Shown: positions 43,914 to 57,500, numbered from the stretch's first letter. The stretch is DNA of 64,000 nt from Anthoceros angustus (GCA_010909165.1 MU008158.1:2257478-2321477), one strand, 5' to 3'. A program made the numbers and translations. The notes: generated by a model not told the origin, from the letters alone.

Positions 43914-46478
43914 CTCACGCCAAGATACATGGTTGTTGTTCTCCAGAAAACGTCGGAGAACGTGGCATCTGTTTCACGAATTGTGTCGCACGACTTGCTG
44001 TAGTGGCCACCCGACCCTAGTCCTCGGCAGAGTGTAGCTCTGGACAATTCTGTTTCTCTTAGGTCCCACTGACTTCCGACTCTTTTGGGAAGATCGTAAA
44101 TAGGCAATGAGCATAGAAAACCAGACCAAGATGCCCTCAAAACGGAGAAGTATTACATATATAATATTCATAAAATAGGGGAAAAAAGATAACAAAAATG
44201 TGCGAGGTAACTGTGCAAAGTCAACAAAGTCAACCCAATATGTTACACACCACCTTATGCGACAATAACCTCCTCATGTTTATCTTCGGGAACAAATTAA
44301 GACTCTTCCAAGTACTGTTTAGACAACAAGCTGAGACTCCTCGGGGCACTGTCCACATACTGAATCTTATCACTATTTTAAATTTCGGGGAATCTTCAAA
44401 CTATTGTTTTATTCCATGTCCACAAACTGAATCTTATCACTATTTTAAATTTCGGGGAATCTTCGAACTATTATTTTATTCCATGGTCTTCTCGTGTTCC
44501 TCATTTTCATCTCGAACTATTGTTTTATTCCATGGTCTTCTTATGTTCCTCATTTTCATCTTGAATTATTGTTTTATTCCATGGTCTTCCCGTGTTCCTC
44601 ATTTTCATCTTTTTTTTCCTCTGCACTGACTTTAGGTCTCTATACCGCATCTAGGATTTTCTATCCTTCCTTCAAGAGTCACCTATTTTTGTTTAACCAT
44701 CTTGTCCAAACCCAAAGATACAACTAGAGCCCTCAAAACACTTTTCTTACTCAAGCTTACCTTTTTGACGTAGAATTGTATTTACCCTATGCAACTTGCC
44801 TTTGACAAGCAAGCAACCCACTCTCCAAAAGCCTCTGAATGCATATCTCAAGCCGAATAGAGTAAAAACTTGGCACCTTTCACACATCGGATCACGATGT
44901 GCAGACTTGGTTGCTCGCAAAGATGTTGTCCAGCACAAAAAACACTAGCACCTCTATCTTTATGAGCCTGGGGTGCCAGCATATCGGCGAGCACTTTTAG
45001 CGTTTTGGTATAGAGTAAAGCATTGTTTGACAACGCTTGTCTTTGATGCGTGTGAAATGTGATAAGGCTGTTATTTACCACGACCTATCAATATGGGTAA
45101 AAGGTACTAATGGTCGACATTGTCAAAGGGAAGAGTACGTTGTGTAATCCAAAATAATTAGCCACTATGTACACTGCAACCATTTGCTTTGTGTATAAAA
45201 GTGTGCACGGTCAATGGGAGGGTGGCGTTCTGTTCATTAAACCTTATTTCACAACAATGGGCACGGCAGCAGGTGGGGGCACCGGCCTCACTTGCTAAAG
45301 TTCCAAATCTCCATCTTTTTCGGATACCTAAACACATGGATTTACCTTTGTCCCTACATGACCAAACCTTTCTTGGATAAGTGCTTAAGTAACCAAAAAC
45401 AACACCTCCTGTTTGACGGCCTCTCTTCAAAAATATCACCTTATGTTTTACGGCCTCTCTTAAAAAACTCATTCCTACATTTTCTAACACCTACTGGAAA
45501 GGAGGTGGTATATGAACACGAATTTCGTGGGTTTTCATGAAACTTGAGACCCTAATTTGGTAATAGGAATAAATAAATTAGGGCAGTCTGGCTGGAATTA
45601 TACCCTTTTTTATCTAGGTTGTTTTAACTCATTTAGATATGCGGCCTATTTTGTGCTTGTCAGAAACTCCCTTCGACATATATTAGAATCAAAACCCTTT
45701 TTTTTATTAACCCCCTTCAAAAATTATGGTGTTAGCGACCATCTCCTTTTGCAATAGACGCTCTATTAACTAGTTTACAATGCAGGTTACAAAGGAAACT
45801 CCAAATAATAAATCCGTCGATACGGCGTAGAGATCATTCGCACTCCAACAAATTAGGTCAGAAGGCTTCTTGTGATTATTATCTTTTGCAAGAGAATCAA
45901 CAGCGTCCAGAACACCAGCGCTCCGCTCTGTTTTCTGTCCGGTAGCCCGGGGTAGCCCGTTTTACCTACCCATGGTCGAGCAACGGGTTGTAGGAGATGC
46001 ATGTACACCGGCTGCAGCCCGTAGGGTAGGATAGGGAAGGGCGCTTGACAGTTCAAGTTCGTTCACCGGGCAATTGTGGCCTCGTGGGTGGGAGTAACCT
46101 CTGTGACCATGATAGAGGATTCGGATGAGGTCCATTTTTTCGGGTAAAGATGCCCGCCCCCATCTCTTTTGGCATGGTGGCCTCCTGTGCTTTGGAAATT
46201 GGTGGTGGAAGATCACCCGGCCAACTTTTAGATCTGAAAAGTCCAGGCACTGGAGGCCACCACCACCCACCGTTCTTCGGGTCTTTTAAATGAATTATCG
46301 TTGTTTCTTAGAGCAAAAAAAAGAAAAAATAGGATAGGTCTTGTTCTCACCACGCCAGTCACCAGCAGGCGACCTTTACAAACACATCTCTCTCGAAAAA
46401 GTTGAGAACCCCTTCCAACTGGTTCAACTGGTTAGGCTTCATGTTATTGAGCTATAAGCGGAACGATGTGAGACATTG
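43914..46478. other. AT-rich intergenic region
   Basis: The first 150 bp (to about 44060) match 25.4-25.6 kb in inverted orientation and belong to the cyanase duplication. The rest holds the 44.34-44.62 kb tandem array, another copy of the dispersed CCCCCTTCAAAAATTATGGTGTT motif at 45705-45727, and short frames only. Confidence 0.5.
44340..44620. repeat. Nested tandem repeats
   Basis: A longer block (CTGAATCTTATCACTATTTT...GGGGAATCTTC) occurs twice. It is followed by three or four copies of a ~48 bp unit containing GAACTATTGTTTTATTCCAT, GGTCTTC and GTTCCTCATTTTCATC. The shorter unit is nested in the longer one. Confidence 0.85.
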
Positions 46479-46778
46479 CTAGCCTGACACAGGTTCAGAG
46501 TACATCACTGCTGTTATGCAAATAATTCCGAAGACAAGCCAGCTTGCAACAAGTTTGTCTGACGGCTTCTGTTCCTCTGATCCAGTTAGTTGAGGGTGTC
46601 TTGTCCCCTTGGTCACATGCGCCGCTAGTCCATCAGAAGCAAAATTCTGCATCGAAGTTCGAAGGTCTGCAGGCTGCTGGAAATTCTTCACGGCCTGTTG
46701 GATACTTCCTTGGAGTGTATAAGCTATAATCGATGAGCTGAGTACTAGAACTTGCCATCCCATCTTCTGATCACCCAT
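46479..46778 (-). CDS. Possible small two-helix membrane protein
   Basis: A 99 aa frame from an ATG. A hydrophobic segment near the N-terminus (WQVLVLSSSIIAYTL) and another near the C-terminus (ASWLVFGIICITAVMY) flank a polar middle. No family was recognised. Evidence is only the ATG start, length and two membrane segments, so it may be spurious. Confidence 0.3.
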   Translation of the reverse strand: MGDQKMGWQVLVLSSSIIAYTLQGSIQQAVKNFQQPADLRTSMQNFASDGLAAHVTKGTRHPQLTGSEEQKPSDKLVASWLVFGIICITAVMYSEPVSG

Positions 46779-47677
46779 GGCTGGCTATCAAGGAACTAAC
46801 TCACATCACAAGACCGTCTGGAGACATTGATCGAGAGTTGCCGCTGCTACTCACTGCTGGCCCTGCAGCTTGCGTTGACTTACCCCTGAGCCTGTACAAC
46901 CCCTTAGAGTTCGTGACCCTCTTTCTGCCACAGACTTGTTTGTGTGTGAACAGACTGTCCCTTCCCTTGTGTGTTGTGACACAACAGGAAATCGAACAGC
47001 TCTACTAATAAGAAGCTGTCAAATAACCTACAACGATTTCATGGAGGACACCTTTGAAGAAGCTAGACCATTATCGGACAAGAGACTTCTCACGGAAGAT
47101 ATCATTCAAGAAGCTGAACAATTATGGGACAAGAAACTTATTACAAGCTGAATCAAACTCTTCAAGAAACAACATGCAACGAACCGGTGCAAAAGTTCAT
47201 GACTGTTCTAGTTAGATATTCAGCGAACACACGTCTATGCTACAAGCAGGCCTTGATATCTGGGCACCGATCATCAGATCAGAATAGGGACCTGCGAAAG
47301 CCAACCCAGGTGCAAAACGTGAAACAAGATGAGCCTGACCAAATGCAGTCTCACGTCAGGAGTTCAATATACCCGATCAAGACACCTTGATTGGCCCTCA
47401 GCCATAACCTCTGCCCTTGCACATCAACCCGAGAAATTCAAGAACAATGTCCTACTCCTACACAGCAAACTCTGGTAATTAAACTTGATCCCCGATCACA
47501 GGACTCAACTCTCCTGCACACTACTGATTGTCCAGCAAACTCGCAGGACCGGAGGCTGCTCTGCACGTTGACACCCTAATGCCGCAAAATTGGGAGTGTC
47601 CTGCTGCACCGTCCGCACCTCCATCTTGTAGCTACCAGGTGATGCAGCTGAGAGGTTCAATGAACCGAGCCGGAGCA
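46779..47677. other. Intergenic, nothing recognised
   Basis: Short + frames at 46936-47151, 47124-47390 and 47391-47579 have no domains. A local direct repeat is visible (GAAGCTAGACCATTATCGGA against GAAGCTGAACAATTATGGGA, about 47058 and 47110). No RNA gene seen. Confidence 0.4.
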
Positions 47678-47926
47678 TCATGGAGTGCTTTTGCTGGTGG
47701 AGAGGCGCGCCTGACGAGCCTTCTCCGCCTGATCCATGTAGTCGGCGTGGGAGTGGTGCGTAGTGTTGGAGGTGAGCATGAACCACGGGACAGAGATCAC
47801 CACGCTCACTAGCAGCAGCCCCACCATCACATCCCTCCTGCTGCCGCTGTGCAAAAACTGTTGCACGCGTGACGGCGGACGCCTCCCTGATGCGGCTGCT
47901 TGTGCGTTCGGGTCCGGTTGCGCCAT
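47678..47926 (-). CDS. Small single-pass membrane protein
   Basis: 82 aa from the ATG at 47926 to a stop at 47678. A polar Pro/Ala-rich start is followed by RVQQFLHSGSRRDVMVG, one transmembrane segment (LLLVSVVISVPWFMLTS), then a His-rich loop (NTTHHSHADYMDQAEKARQAR). The pattern of amphipathic start, one helix and a DYMDxAEKAR tail resembles small conserved plant organelle or ER proteins, but I cannot name it. Single exon. Confidence 0.5.
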   Translation of the reverse strand: MAQPDPNAQAAASGRRPPSRVQQFLHSGSRRDVMVGLLLVSVVISVPWFMLTSNTTHHSHADYMDQAEKARQARLSTSKSTP

Positions 47927-48324
47927 CGCGACCAAGCTCTCGGCTCAACAATACCACGCAAAACCCCGGATGAACCACAAATACACACCCGACACCCAAG
48001 CTCTCGAACTTGCCAGAATTTCAACCCGTAACCTAACCACGGTGTCAAACTTCCATATCCGGCGGTGTGGTGCAACAAATCCCACCATGATCGTTCGGAT
48101 GCTTCCATTAGCCAGCTAACATTCACAACGCTTTCAGAGTTTGTGGCTATCTACATAGAGGAAGTGCACTCCAATCCCCTCTCGGTTGTTCGGTCAGTGG
48201 GATGGGCACAGACGTCTAATGCTTGCTATGCTACAATACTTCACGAGAGAACGACCCGTAATTCAGATTGCCCCAAGGTGAAGTACAATCGCAGGGCCTA
48301 CATGTCAATGTCACGGCCAGCAGA
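47927..48324. other. Intergenic between two minus genes
   Basis: No domain-bearing frame. It should hold the 47.9 kb gene's promoter and the 3' UTR of the SDH6-like gene. Confidence 0.4.
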
Positions 48325-48765
48325 TCAATGCCCCGATTTGCGCGCCCACCAGTCGAGGAACTTGAGGTTTGGCTCAATGCACTTGATCTTGTACAAGCCG
48401 AGAGAGTAATTGCCAACTTCCTCCCCAAGGGCCCAGCCTACCACTCCTCCTCCTGAGGCCCCGAGGACAGCGCCCAAGCCGCTTTTGGAGTAGCGCAAGG
48501 TGATCAAAGCGGTGGCCAGCCCGACCACAGCAGCTCCCCCGACCGCGATCTTGGCTCCCTGCCTCACCAGCTGCAGCTGCGGGCCGTACACGGGATCGGA
48601 GGCGATGAACTCTTGCACGTCCTGCTCGCTCCAGCGGGGAAGCGGCTTGTCCCTGCACTTCCCCACGCTGGTGATCTGATAGATGATCTTGAAGCGCTCG
48701 CGCCACTCCGCCTTGTCCATTGCCCACCAGGGCTTGTACCCGCCTTGGTTCTCGCCGTCCGCCAT
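48325..48765 (-). CDS. SDH6: Succinate dehydrogenase subunit 6-like, mitochondrial
   Basis: 146 aa single exon from the ATG at 48765; an upstream in-frame GTG was not used. The N-terminal part has WAMDKAEWRERFKIIYQ, then PLPRWSEQDVQEFIASDPVY and GPQLQLVRQG. Two hydrophobic, Gly/Ala-rich segments follow (IAVGGAAVVGLATALITL and GAVLGASGGGVVGWALG). The tail has LYKIKCIEPNLKFLDWWARK. The EFIASDPVxGP block, YSKSGLGAVLG and FxxWWxRK end match the plant complex II accessory subunit SDH6 as I remember it. Plant complex II has extra subunits of unknown role in the inner mitochondrial membrane. Identification is by recalled motif only. Confidence 0.65.
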   Translation of the reverse strand: MADGENQGGYKPWWAMDKAEWRERFKIIYQITSVGKCRDKPLPRWSEQDVQEFIASDPVYGPQLQLVRQGAKIAVGGAAVVGLATALITLRYSKSGLGAVLGASGGGVVGWALGEEVGNYSLGLYKIKCIEPNLKFLDWWARKSGH

Positions 48766-49034
48766 GGCCACCGATCTCCAAGCAAAGGGCCGATTGAAAG
48801 TATGCTCGTTGAAGCAAGTGGCATTCGCGATAGCATTAATTACACATCCTTAATAAACCCTCCTCAAGCCACAATTTCGTCGCAAAAGTTTCCTGAAAGC
48901 AAGGAAGCTTTGTTGTACCCCATCAGCCTGCCAATGATGCTGGCAACTCCTGTAATCGAGCGATGCCAGATTCAATACGACCCGGCCACTGCATCAAATC
49001 AGCACTAAACCTAAGTACGATCTGGGACCAGACT

Positions 49035-51324
49035 TTAAGCAGGCTCCAGGGCAATCCTTAGTTTGGAGAACTCCTTCTCAAACAGTTCACTTTCCTTTTC
49101 CCGGACATCACCTGCATCGGTGGCAGCTTGGCTGCCTCTGTGTACGGTGACACCAGGGTTCAGTGGCGTGGAGCGTGAACCAGCTTGAGCTGGTGGAGTC
49201 CGCTTTGGTGAAACTCTGCCAGGACTGCTATCCAAATCAGCTTCCAGTTCTGCCAGCTCCCTTGCAAAGTCGGCATCGTCTGCGGCACTTGTTTCAGGCG
49301 AGGGTTCCGTAGCACTGGCTGGGGCAGGCTCAGGGCCGGTGTTAGCTGCTGCTGGGCTGGGATGCTCACTTTCAGGCTCCATTGTGCTAGACCTATGTTC
49401 ATCCGATTTGGCGTGAACCTCTGCCTCTAGAGCTGCAAGCTCCTGCTCGAAGGCGGCATCAGCTGTGTCGATTGTTGTGAGAGACGTTCCTGCTCACAAC
49501 CAGGTGAATGTACTAAGGCAAATGAAGCGAGGGTTGTGCTGACATAAGTAGCTGAGAGGATAAGAGACCAGTTGATATCTCACCAAAAGTTTCTTCAAGC
49601 TGCTTCTGATGTGCAACTGTTTCTGCAACGTCGTCGAGGCACTCATGGAGCTCCTCCAAGGTGACATGATGCTCCTTGATGGCAGTTGATCCTACCTGCA
49701 TAGCTTTGGTCACCTGCAAAAACAGAGAAACAAAGTCAAAGGCACCTCACATTAGAGCTGAATATGAATGCTCTGCTACGTACCGTCTTCGTTGTCTCCG
49801 CATCAGAGATGACTGTGAGAACTTCGTTTATCCTTTCAAGAAAACCAGCACAGGTTTCTCGGCTAGCCACTGCCAGTTTCATGCATCGCAAATGTCTTAA
49901 TGCCTTTTGCCTCTCACCACTTTTCGCTGCAAGTGCAGCTGAGTTTTTGGACCTGCACATATTAAGGCTGAACTATTGTGAGAATCAATATGAGGGCGCA
50001 CTTCCCTTCAGCATGAATCAGATTCAAATGACGCTCTCACGTGGCCACTTGGTTGTCCAAGACATCTGTCTGATGCTGAAGCTTTTCTTTCGTCCAGTAG
50101 AGCTGCAACAAGTGCATATCATTGTCTGTAGCCTTGGCCACAGGCTGCTGAGTCAGAGCAACCTTCAGCCCCTGCAATCACGAAAGGCACACTCCAGTCA
50201 GCATCACTAGCGGATACGCATACTCCAAGGGGTTGTCACAAGCCTTGAATCCTCTGAAGTCACCATCCTCTAAAAAGGAGTTCAGGGTACCACCACACCT
50301 CAATCTTGTCATCTCCTTCAATCTGCAAACATTGGGCCCTCTTATGGAGCAGCAAATAGTGTCGGATCACCATCGCAGCGTCCCGTCCTCCACACAACTC
50401 CACAAATCTTGAGATTGTCACAACGCAGGTTGTGGACCACTGTAAATCCCTTAGAACCTTAACGACCTGCTCTGCTTTCTCCTGAAAGCCACAAGGGAAG
50501 AGGTGTTAAAAGCTAATAGGACTACGCAGGGCAGTCCGGTGCTGTGCTGTGCTGTTCTCCATCTCCAGCTCTCTAACAGGTACGAAGTAGAAGTGGCGCA
50601 TGAGTGGTACAACGTTAGTTAAACAACAGGCAAACCTACTGGCATGTCCATACACGATTACCTCACCTGCAACAGTTCAGTGACGATCAACTTTTTTTGT
50701 GAAATGCTTATCTCCCCCGAGGCTGGTGTGCCAACAGCAGCCCTTCCAACCCAAATTGCAGCCCTGGTTAGTTGCGTCAGAGCCCATCTCACGTTAGAAG
50801 GAGCCTCCTTCATGAATTCCTCGCTGCTTCTAAGCTCACCTGACTTGAGCATCTCAATCTGCCAGCCGTGAAGCGTTCTGGTCAATGATCATGACTATGT
50901 AAGAAGAACAGAAACTCGATCCTTGACTAGGACCAAACCACAGAGTGCAAGCAGAGTAGAGTATAGCTGATGCAATTAACCCTACCAGCACTGTCTCCAT
51001 TCCCAAAGGCAGCAGTCCATTCCGAGCAAACCATTTCTGCTGCACCTGGAACATGCCATAATCCGGCAGCGTCAATAAATGAAAGATGCAAGAGCAAATT
51101 AAAATCTTGACGATGAGGGTGTGGTAAACCTCATTCGGCTCTATCATGATGACGTCCAAGTGTCGGGCAGCACTGACTACCAATCGCTTCCAGAACTGAT
51201 ACCTGCTCTCCCAGTCTTGCCGCTGTCCAGTGAAGGCTTTAAATCTGGCGGATGCTACGACATCATCCTCCCAGTCAGGCACACGAGTGTCCAAGAATTC
51301 AGCTAGACTCCTGTTTCCCGCCAT
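49035..51324 (-). CDS. CHMP7-like ESCRT-III/SNF7 family protein
   Basis: Multi-exon gene whose boundaries were not all resolved. The start (MAGNRSLAEFLDTRVPDWED, from 51324) leads into ARFKAFTGQRQDWESRYQFW, then WFARNGLLPLGMETVL, the N-terminal winged-helix-like part of plant CHMP7 proteins. Middle exons around 50.6-50.9 kb carry RWALTQLTRAAIWVGRAAV. Around 49.5-50.1 kb are SNF7 helices, including KNSAALAAKSGERQKALRHL, then VTKAMQVGSTAIKEHHVTLE and ECLDDVAETVAHQKQLEETF. The last exon is acidic with two DADFARELAELEADLDS-like blocks and ends at 49035. CHMP7 recruits ESCRT-III to the nuclear envelope and endosomal membranes. It is head-to-head with the ARM-repeat gene at 271 bp. Confidence 0.8.
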
Positions 51325-51595
51325 TTCCAATTCCTACATGCAGCAACCGCTCTCGGATCCTGGGTTCTCCTTTCTGTGAATCCAATTGTACAAAGTCTAA
51401 CTGACGACCCTATTGTTTCCCGTGGTCACATAATGAGGCCCGGCAAGCGCCGAATCCAGAATCTTGATAAAGTTGTCACCCAGACTGACTGGTGGATTAC
51501 TGCCCACGTGTGGAGCTGCTGAAATGATACTAACACAAAGCCCTGTTGGTGGCACTGCGTGTTATTTCGTTTTGAAGCTCTGATGGTTGAAGGCC
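51325..51595. promoter_or_regulatory. Candidate bidirectional promoter, CHMP7 (-) and ARM protein (+)
   Basis: Only 271 bp lie between two divergent ATGs. No TATA box is obvious. Both transcripts must start within it. Confidence 0.55.
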
Positions 51596-54500
51596 ATGGA
51601 GAGATTCTCTTCTCTTCAAGGACGGGTGTTTGAGCAGTGGGAAGATGCTGACGATGAGTTTCAGCTGCGGGAGGCTAGCCCTCCTGCCAGACTGTTGCCT
51701 CTGGGTCGAATTTTGAGCACCTTGATGTCAGCGGAGGACCGTGATTTGCGCTTGGCTCTGACCAACAAATCTGGCAGGCTTCAGCGGGGTAAGGCCCGAG
51801 ACGGACGGGCAGATAATGGAAATGATTTGGGAGCTCAATGAATTTGTCTTTTGGTTCCCCTACGTAATTACCAGGATCTGAGCAGGCAGTGGTGACTCTT
51901 CTCAATTTACTTGCTGTGTAGGTCCTCTGGCAAGAACAGTATCGGACCTGGTGCAACATGCTAAGTTATTGGTTCAGAAAGGGAGCTCTTTGGATCCTCT
52001 GGTCGTGCCCTTGCTTGAGCAGGTTGTGAAGTCCAGGGATCTTACCAACCGTAAAGCAGGCTTCCGCTTGTTCCGGTTGCTTATTGAGAATGACGATTTT
52101 GGTTGGGGGGTGGCCATGCATCTGGTCCGGTTGATTCAGAAGAAGGAAATCGACAATCGTGTCAGGCTTGGTTGGTGCTTGGTTGTCCGTGAACTGATTC
52201 AATCCGGGTCAGTGTGCTGCAAACCCGTGAATACAGGTCTGTTTAGCATTCATGAATTTGCCATCAGCTCGAAATCATAGCCAATCTGTGGAGCTACTGC
52301 GCTGATAATTCTGAAGTAGCACATTTTCTACATGTTCAGGACATTTACTTGATGACATTGGACCACAGTTGGATATTGTTGTGCTTTTTGCAAGCTGCAT
52401 CGTCCAGCTTGTCAGTGTTGTTTGCCAAGCGAGGTAAAAGTTCTCATCTGTCCTGATACTTCCGAACTATTTAGGCGTGAGCAGATCTGCTCTAACCGTG
52501 GGTTACATATTCTGTGGCAGTGTCAGTGATGGAAAAAGGCGAAGTCCTACTCGGTTAGCCACAGCTGCTGCAGACTGTGTTCTTATTATAACCAAGGTTC
52601 TCGCCTCAGGCTTGGCTAATGTGGAAGACACATCCAAGAAGAATCGAGCGGGAGGCTCACCTCAGAAAAGTCTCATATCTCCTGTAGAGTCCAATCATGA
52701 CGGTTCTGATAAACATAGGGAGGTCTTTGAAGTTGATGACCAGGAACCATGCTCTTCGGGGCGTGCACCTGAGGATAGCCAGAGGAGAAGGGAACGTGTT
52801 CTTTGGGACCACCTGGACAGCCTTGTTCTTTTGGTTGTAGAACTGCAGGAGGTAATGAGATGTCTTTTGTTGAGTGGATGTGTGTCCTTACTTGTGTTAG
52901 AACGGCTTGTTGTAATAGGCTTCTAATATGGTATCTGAACTTTCTGTAGTGGAGTATCGTATCACGACCATTGCATGCAGCAGGCCTGCGACAAGTACAG
53001 AAGCGCTTGCAAATGCTTGCTAAGTTTAGGGATTCCCTACAGGCAGAAGGTGGTGGTACGTGTTATACTTTCACTGCGGGGATCAGGATGATTCCCCAAT
53101 CTGAAGGCCTGAAAGTTTTCCCTTGGCAAATGCAGAGATCACAGTTGGGATTCAAGTTCTGGCAGCATGCTGGGAACAATACAGTGGCTTGCTAGTTTGT
53201 GATGATCCTAATTTATCCCGCCATCCTGAAGCAGCTGTTCAGCAGTGGATGGGTGCCCTTCAGGTAGATGAAATGAGTTGGTTCCATGGTGCCCTAAGGC
53301 TTCTGATTGTGGCCTCTCGTAGTCATTGAACGCAGCAGCTTCGTTGTGTGTCTACAGTATTATTCTCAAGATCAAGATGAACTTGACCAGAATGGGGAGA
53401 TGTCGTCCAGAAGTAAAAGAGCTGATGAAATGAGAAGATATGCTCTAGCGTGTTTGGCTCTTGTTCTGGGACGTCTGGGGCCACGGCAATTTGATTTACT
53501 CCTGGAGAAAACTGAGCAGCAGGTTTTGCAACTACTACTAAATCAGGTTGGTTCCAACAGCTTTCCAGATTGTTACTTTTGATTGTGCAAATCTCGGCAG
53601 GAGCTAGTATCTATCCAGACTAAGCCTTTGTCCACGTCATTTTGTGCCCAGTTACGATGCGGAGATGATCAAGCAGTAGACCTGTCAGTGGCTGTCGTGA
53701 GGGCCATACTATTTCGTGTTCCCACCACATCACAAGGCAGTTCTTCAGTTCCTGATGTCACACGTGTGGAGGCTCTTATTCCATCACTCATGGAGCTTCT
53801 GGACGCACGAGATTTTGCAGCTAGAGCAGTAGTACTGTTGATTGCAGAGTTCTTTGCCGCGTATCCTTGAACATACTTTATGAAGACTGTGGGCTGCTTA
53901 AAGAGTTAGAGTTAGCACCTTGAGGTCTAGCCACACCTTGAGTTCGTTGAACTTGACTGACTTTCAGCAATCCAGGATCGCCTGAGTTGGACCAATTATT
54001 CATCAGGCTCGATTCTGCAGAAAGAATAAAACGTAGGAATGCTCTGGATATACTGGGTGAACTGCTCTCCATAGCGACCCGAGCCACTGATGTTGCTGAC
54101 TCCATGCTCAGGTTTTGTCGTCTCACCGATTCTTGTTGGGCCCAAGTCTTTGGCTACGTCATTCAATTTCTGAAGGTGATGAGAGCACATGTTACTGATT
54201 CGCTTCCTGTGCTGTAATAGTCAGACAATTGCTAAGCACCTCCTCAGCCGGCTTGGGGATGAAGAACTGAGTAACCGAGTGGAAGCCTCTGCTCTTTTTG
54301 CAAAACTTGGTAAGAAAGCATGAAGAAGCTTTGAGTGAGAACTTGCTAATGATAGTTATTTTGCCTTCTGTGTTTTTTAATGTCCAAGCTTTTGTGGAAG
54401 CTGGTTAGTTAGTTCGATGATGAATTTGTATGTTTTGTTGCGTTGAGCAGATCCCAATTTCGTTCTTCCAGCTCTTGTTAGCTCTATGTTCTCCCTTGAT

Positions 54501-57500
54501 GGACGTATCCGGTCTTCTGCAAGCTCTGCTATCTTATCTCTTTTGAAGAGCCACTCAAATCATGGACCTGTTATCAGTCTGTTGCTGGACTGCGTCACGT
54601 AGGTTTCACGCATCATCTTTTCCACCTGTGATTTCGCCAGATCCTGTCAGCCCTTGTTGATAGGAGGGATCACATGTTTCAGCAATCTATCAGAGACTCT
54701 GTCTGCGGTGCATCCTGGTCAAGCAGAGCGGCTCACTGCAGAAAAATCAAGTATGGGATTGCATTGAGCACTGAAGTCGTTTCTCTTTAAATTCTCTCTT
54801 CAGCTAGTAAATGGCTTGGAATGAGCCTGAACGGATACCCTGGACTCGTGCCTATATTCTGTTCATGCTTCGTTGTTTCATATCTCCCTGTGTTGCTTTA
54901 ACCCAACAAGACCGGCCTCTTGCTCTGCCTGGTATTCATGCAGGGTCTCGTGTGGATATAGATCCAATCATGAGCCTGGTGCCAAGCTGGGCTGTTACAG
55001 TACGAAGCCTCCATCTCTCTATATTTGTGCTTTTTCTTAATAAACTCTTCCATCCCACTCAATTTTGATCGTCATGTGTCCAATAACAGGTGCAAGATTG
55101 GGATCCGCTACTCAAACTCATTCTGAACAAGATGGAGGGGGAGCCGTCAAACCCCGTTCTACCACGGTTTCTCAGTCAGATTAGTCCATACGTAGAAGAC
55201 AAGTCTGGCATTGTTTTTTCTCATGTTCTGGAAGTCATGACCCAGCAGCAGAGGTATCTGAAGCCTATCCTTGCTCCTCATATCTGTCAATGGCATTTCA
55301 TGTAACCAATTTCTTGTTTGCTCCACTTCCTTACCATCTTATCTTAAGCTCTTTAACTTGCAATTTATGGGGCTGACCAGCATTCTGCCCATGGGAGATG
55401 CAAAGTCATGGCAAGGTGATACAGGGGCAATGGCCACGCAGCTGTTTCAACGGCTCAGTCCCCTTCTTGTGTTAAAGGTGCTTCCTCTGAAGATGTTCAG
55501 TGACAGCAAGCAAAAGCATATGTATGGGAACTTGCTCAGTGTACCCCGTTGCGAAACAGGTACACATCTTTTTTCTTGTTCAAATGCCCTCATATGGAGC
55601 ATTTTAGTCTCCCAGGGCTGAGCTGAACTTATGGGCAGCTTTCTTCAGTTGTTGCACTGTAATGTTCATCATGCAGAGTATTCTCTGATGCTGTTACACT
55701 GAGCTTGTGAAGTCTCCGAGGTTGCTCTGAGCGACCCTATGGTTCATGTTGCTGTTCCAGATGAATTAAGACCAACAGAGTGTGGTGTAAAGGATGTGAA
55801 GGAGGGTGCAGAGGTGGTACCCTGTGTCGCAAGTCTCTTAATGCAGAGGTACAAATTAATGCTTTGTATGGTTGCCTTGAGAGTTATGCTGCAGCTCCAC
55901 GGGCTATCTGGACTCTCCATATGTTTCATCAGGGCGTGTGCAACCTATGAATTCCAAGATGTTCGCAAACTAGCATCCGAGCTTGCTGGTCGCCTTTTGC
56001 CAAATGTAAGGCTACCCCTCATCTGTCTGCATGATTCAAGCCAAGTGAGAGTAATTTGCTTGTTCCTTACAGCCTTGAAATTGTCTGAAGAAATGGATTT
56101 GGGCCATGCATGCAGTTCTTGCTGCCTCGGATCGCTCAAGAGCTCGAACAAGCGACTGTTGCTCGTGATACAATCCAAGCCAGGGCATGCATATATGCAC
56201 TTTGTAACTCCCTCATGGTACTCTCGGCAGTCAACCTGTATTTGTTGTGAGGATATGAGTAGGCAACATCTATATCTTCGGACACCGGTCTTGTCTGTAT
56301 CATTTGCATGCTTGTTTCCCATGTGTGCAGATAAGGGGTAAAGAAATTCTCTTCTACCCAGAAATGTCAGGCATCTGCGTTTGCCTAATTTCGATACTCC
56401 TGTGGCCGTCGAGTGATGAAGGTTAGCTGGTGAATGTTGCTACTCTGCCCTTTGCTTGCACTTTTGTTGTTCGGGGTTTAGCCTGCCCTTAGAGATTCTG
56501 ATGGCGGAGATGGGAGTTTCATCTTATGCTGATAGTATCCTCTGAGATTGTCAAGACCCAACATGGATGCATAGACTGTTTCGCCATGATCATACTGGCT
56601 GAACTTGCACCTGGGAAACAAGCTAGTGAGGAAAGTAGTCTGCCAGCATCACAAGCTAAACCAAAGCTTGAAGAGGAAATGGGAGAGGCACCCATGGACG
56701 TTGAGGATATAATGGACGGACAGGTATTTGCTCAGGAGGTCTCATTGGAACCACAGCTTCAGGAGATTTCAATCAGACCAAAGCCAAGCCAGACCAGGCC
56801 CGTACTGATTGAGAAAGACAGTGGCAGGCGTAGCCTGATTGAAGAGGTCACAGACAAGTCCGAAGTTTTTGGGCCAGTTTCCAAAACAGGTGAAAGAAAA
56901 AGCGCCCCAATCGCCTTTGGTGTCTCATTTGCTACCTTTTCTACTTATCGGGCACTGATACGGGCTACTGCATGCCACATTGCAGGTGCCCGGCGGGAAA
57001 AGTGTGGAGTCTGTCCAACGATCCTAAGCTGTCTGACTGGACAGAAAAGGCATGTGCCTTTCATCGTGGATGAGCAGGGGCAGCATTATTGCAAGGCGAG
57101 TGCACTATTACCAGCAGGGATGCATTTCAATCGAGCTAGCGGCACCTCGCTCACAGGACAGTCTTTCCGGGCTCCTGTCCCTCTCCGACTGTGCATGGCA
57201 AACGTGCTCATCAGTGTCTGTCAGAAGATTTCCCTCCCTTCTCGTCAAACGTTTGCAAGATTGGTCGTGCCTCCAGTAATGAATTATGCACAGGTTCGTT
57301 CCAACTTCCTCTGCTTGTTATGATTTTCAGCTCTCACTTGTTGAGTTTGCTAATCTGTTGTCAATTTCAGAGTGGAACTGAACCTCCGATCAAGGCAGCA
57401 TGCTTGCAAGTTCTGTTCAGTGCTGTGTACCATCTGAAAGCTCCAGCAATGCTTCCCTACTGCACGGATCTGCTGAGGTTGTCAACGGCTCTCATACGAG

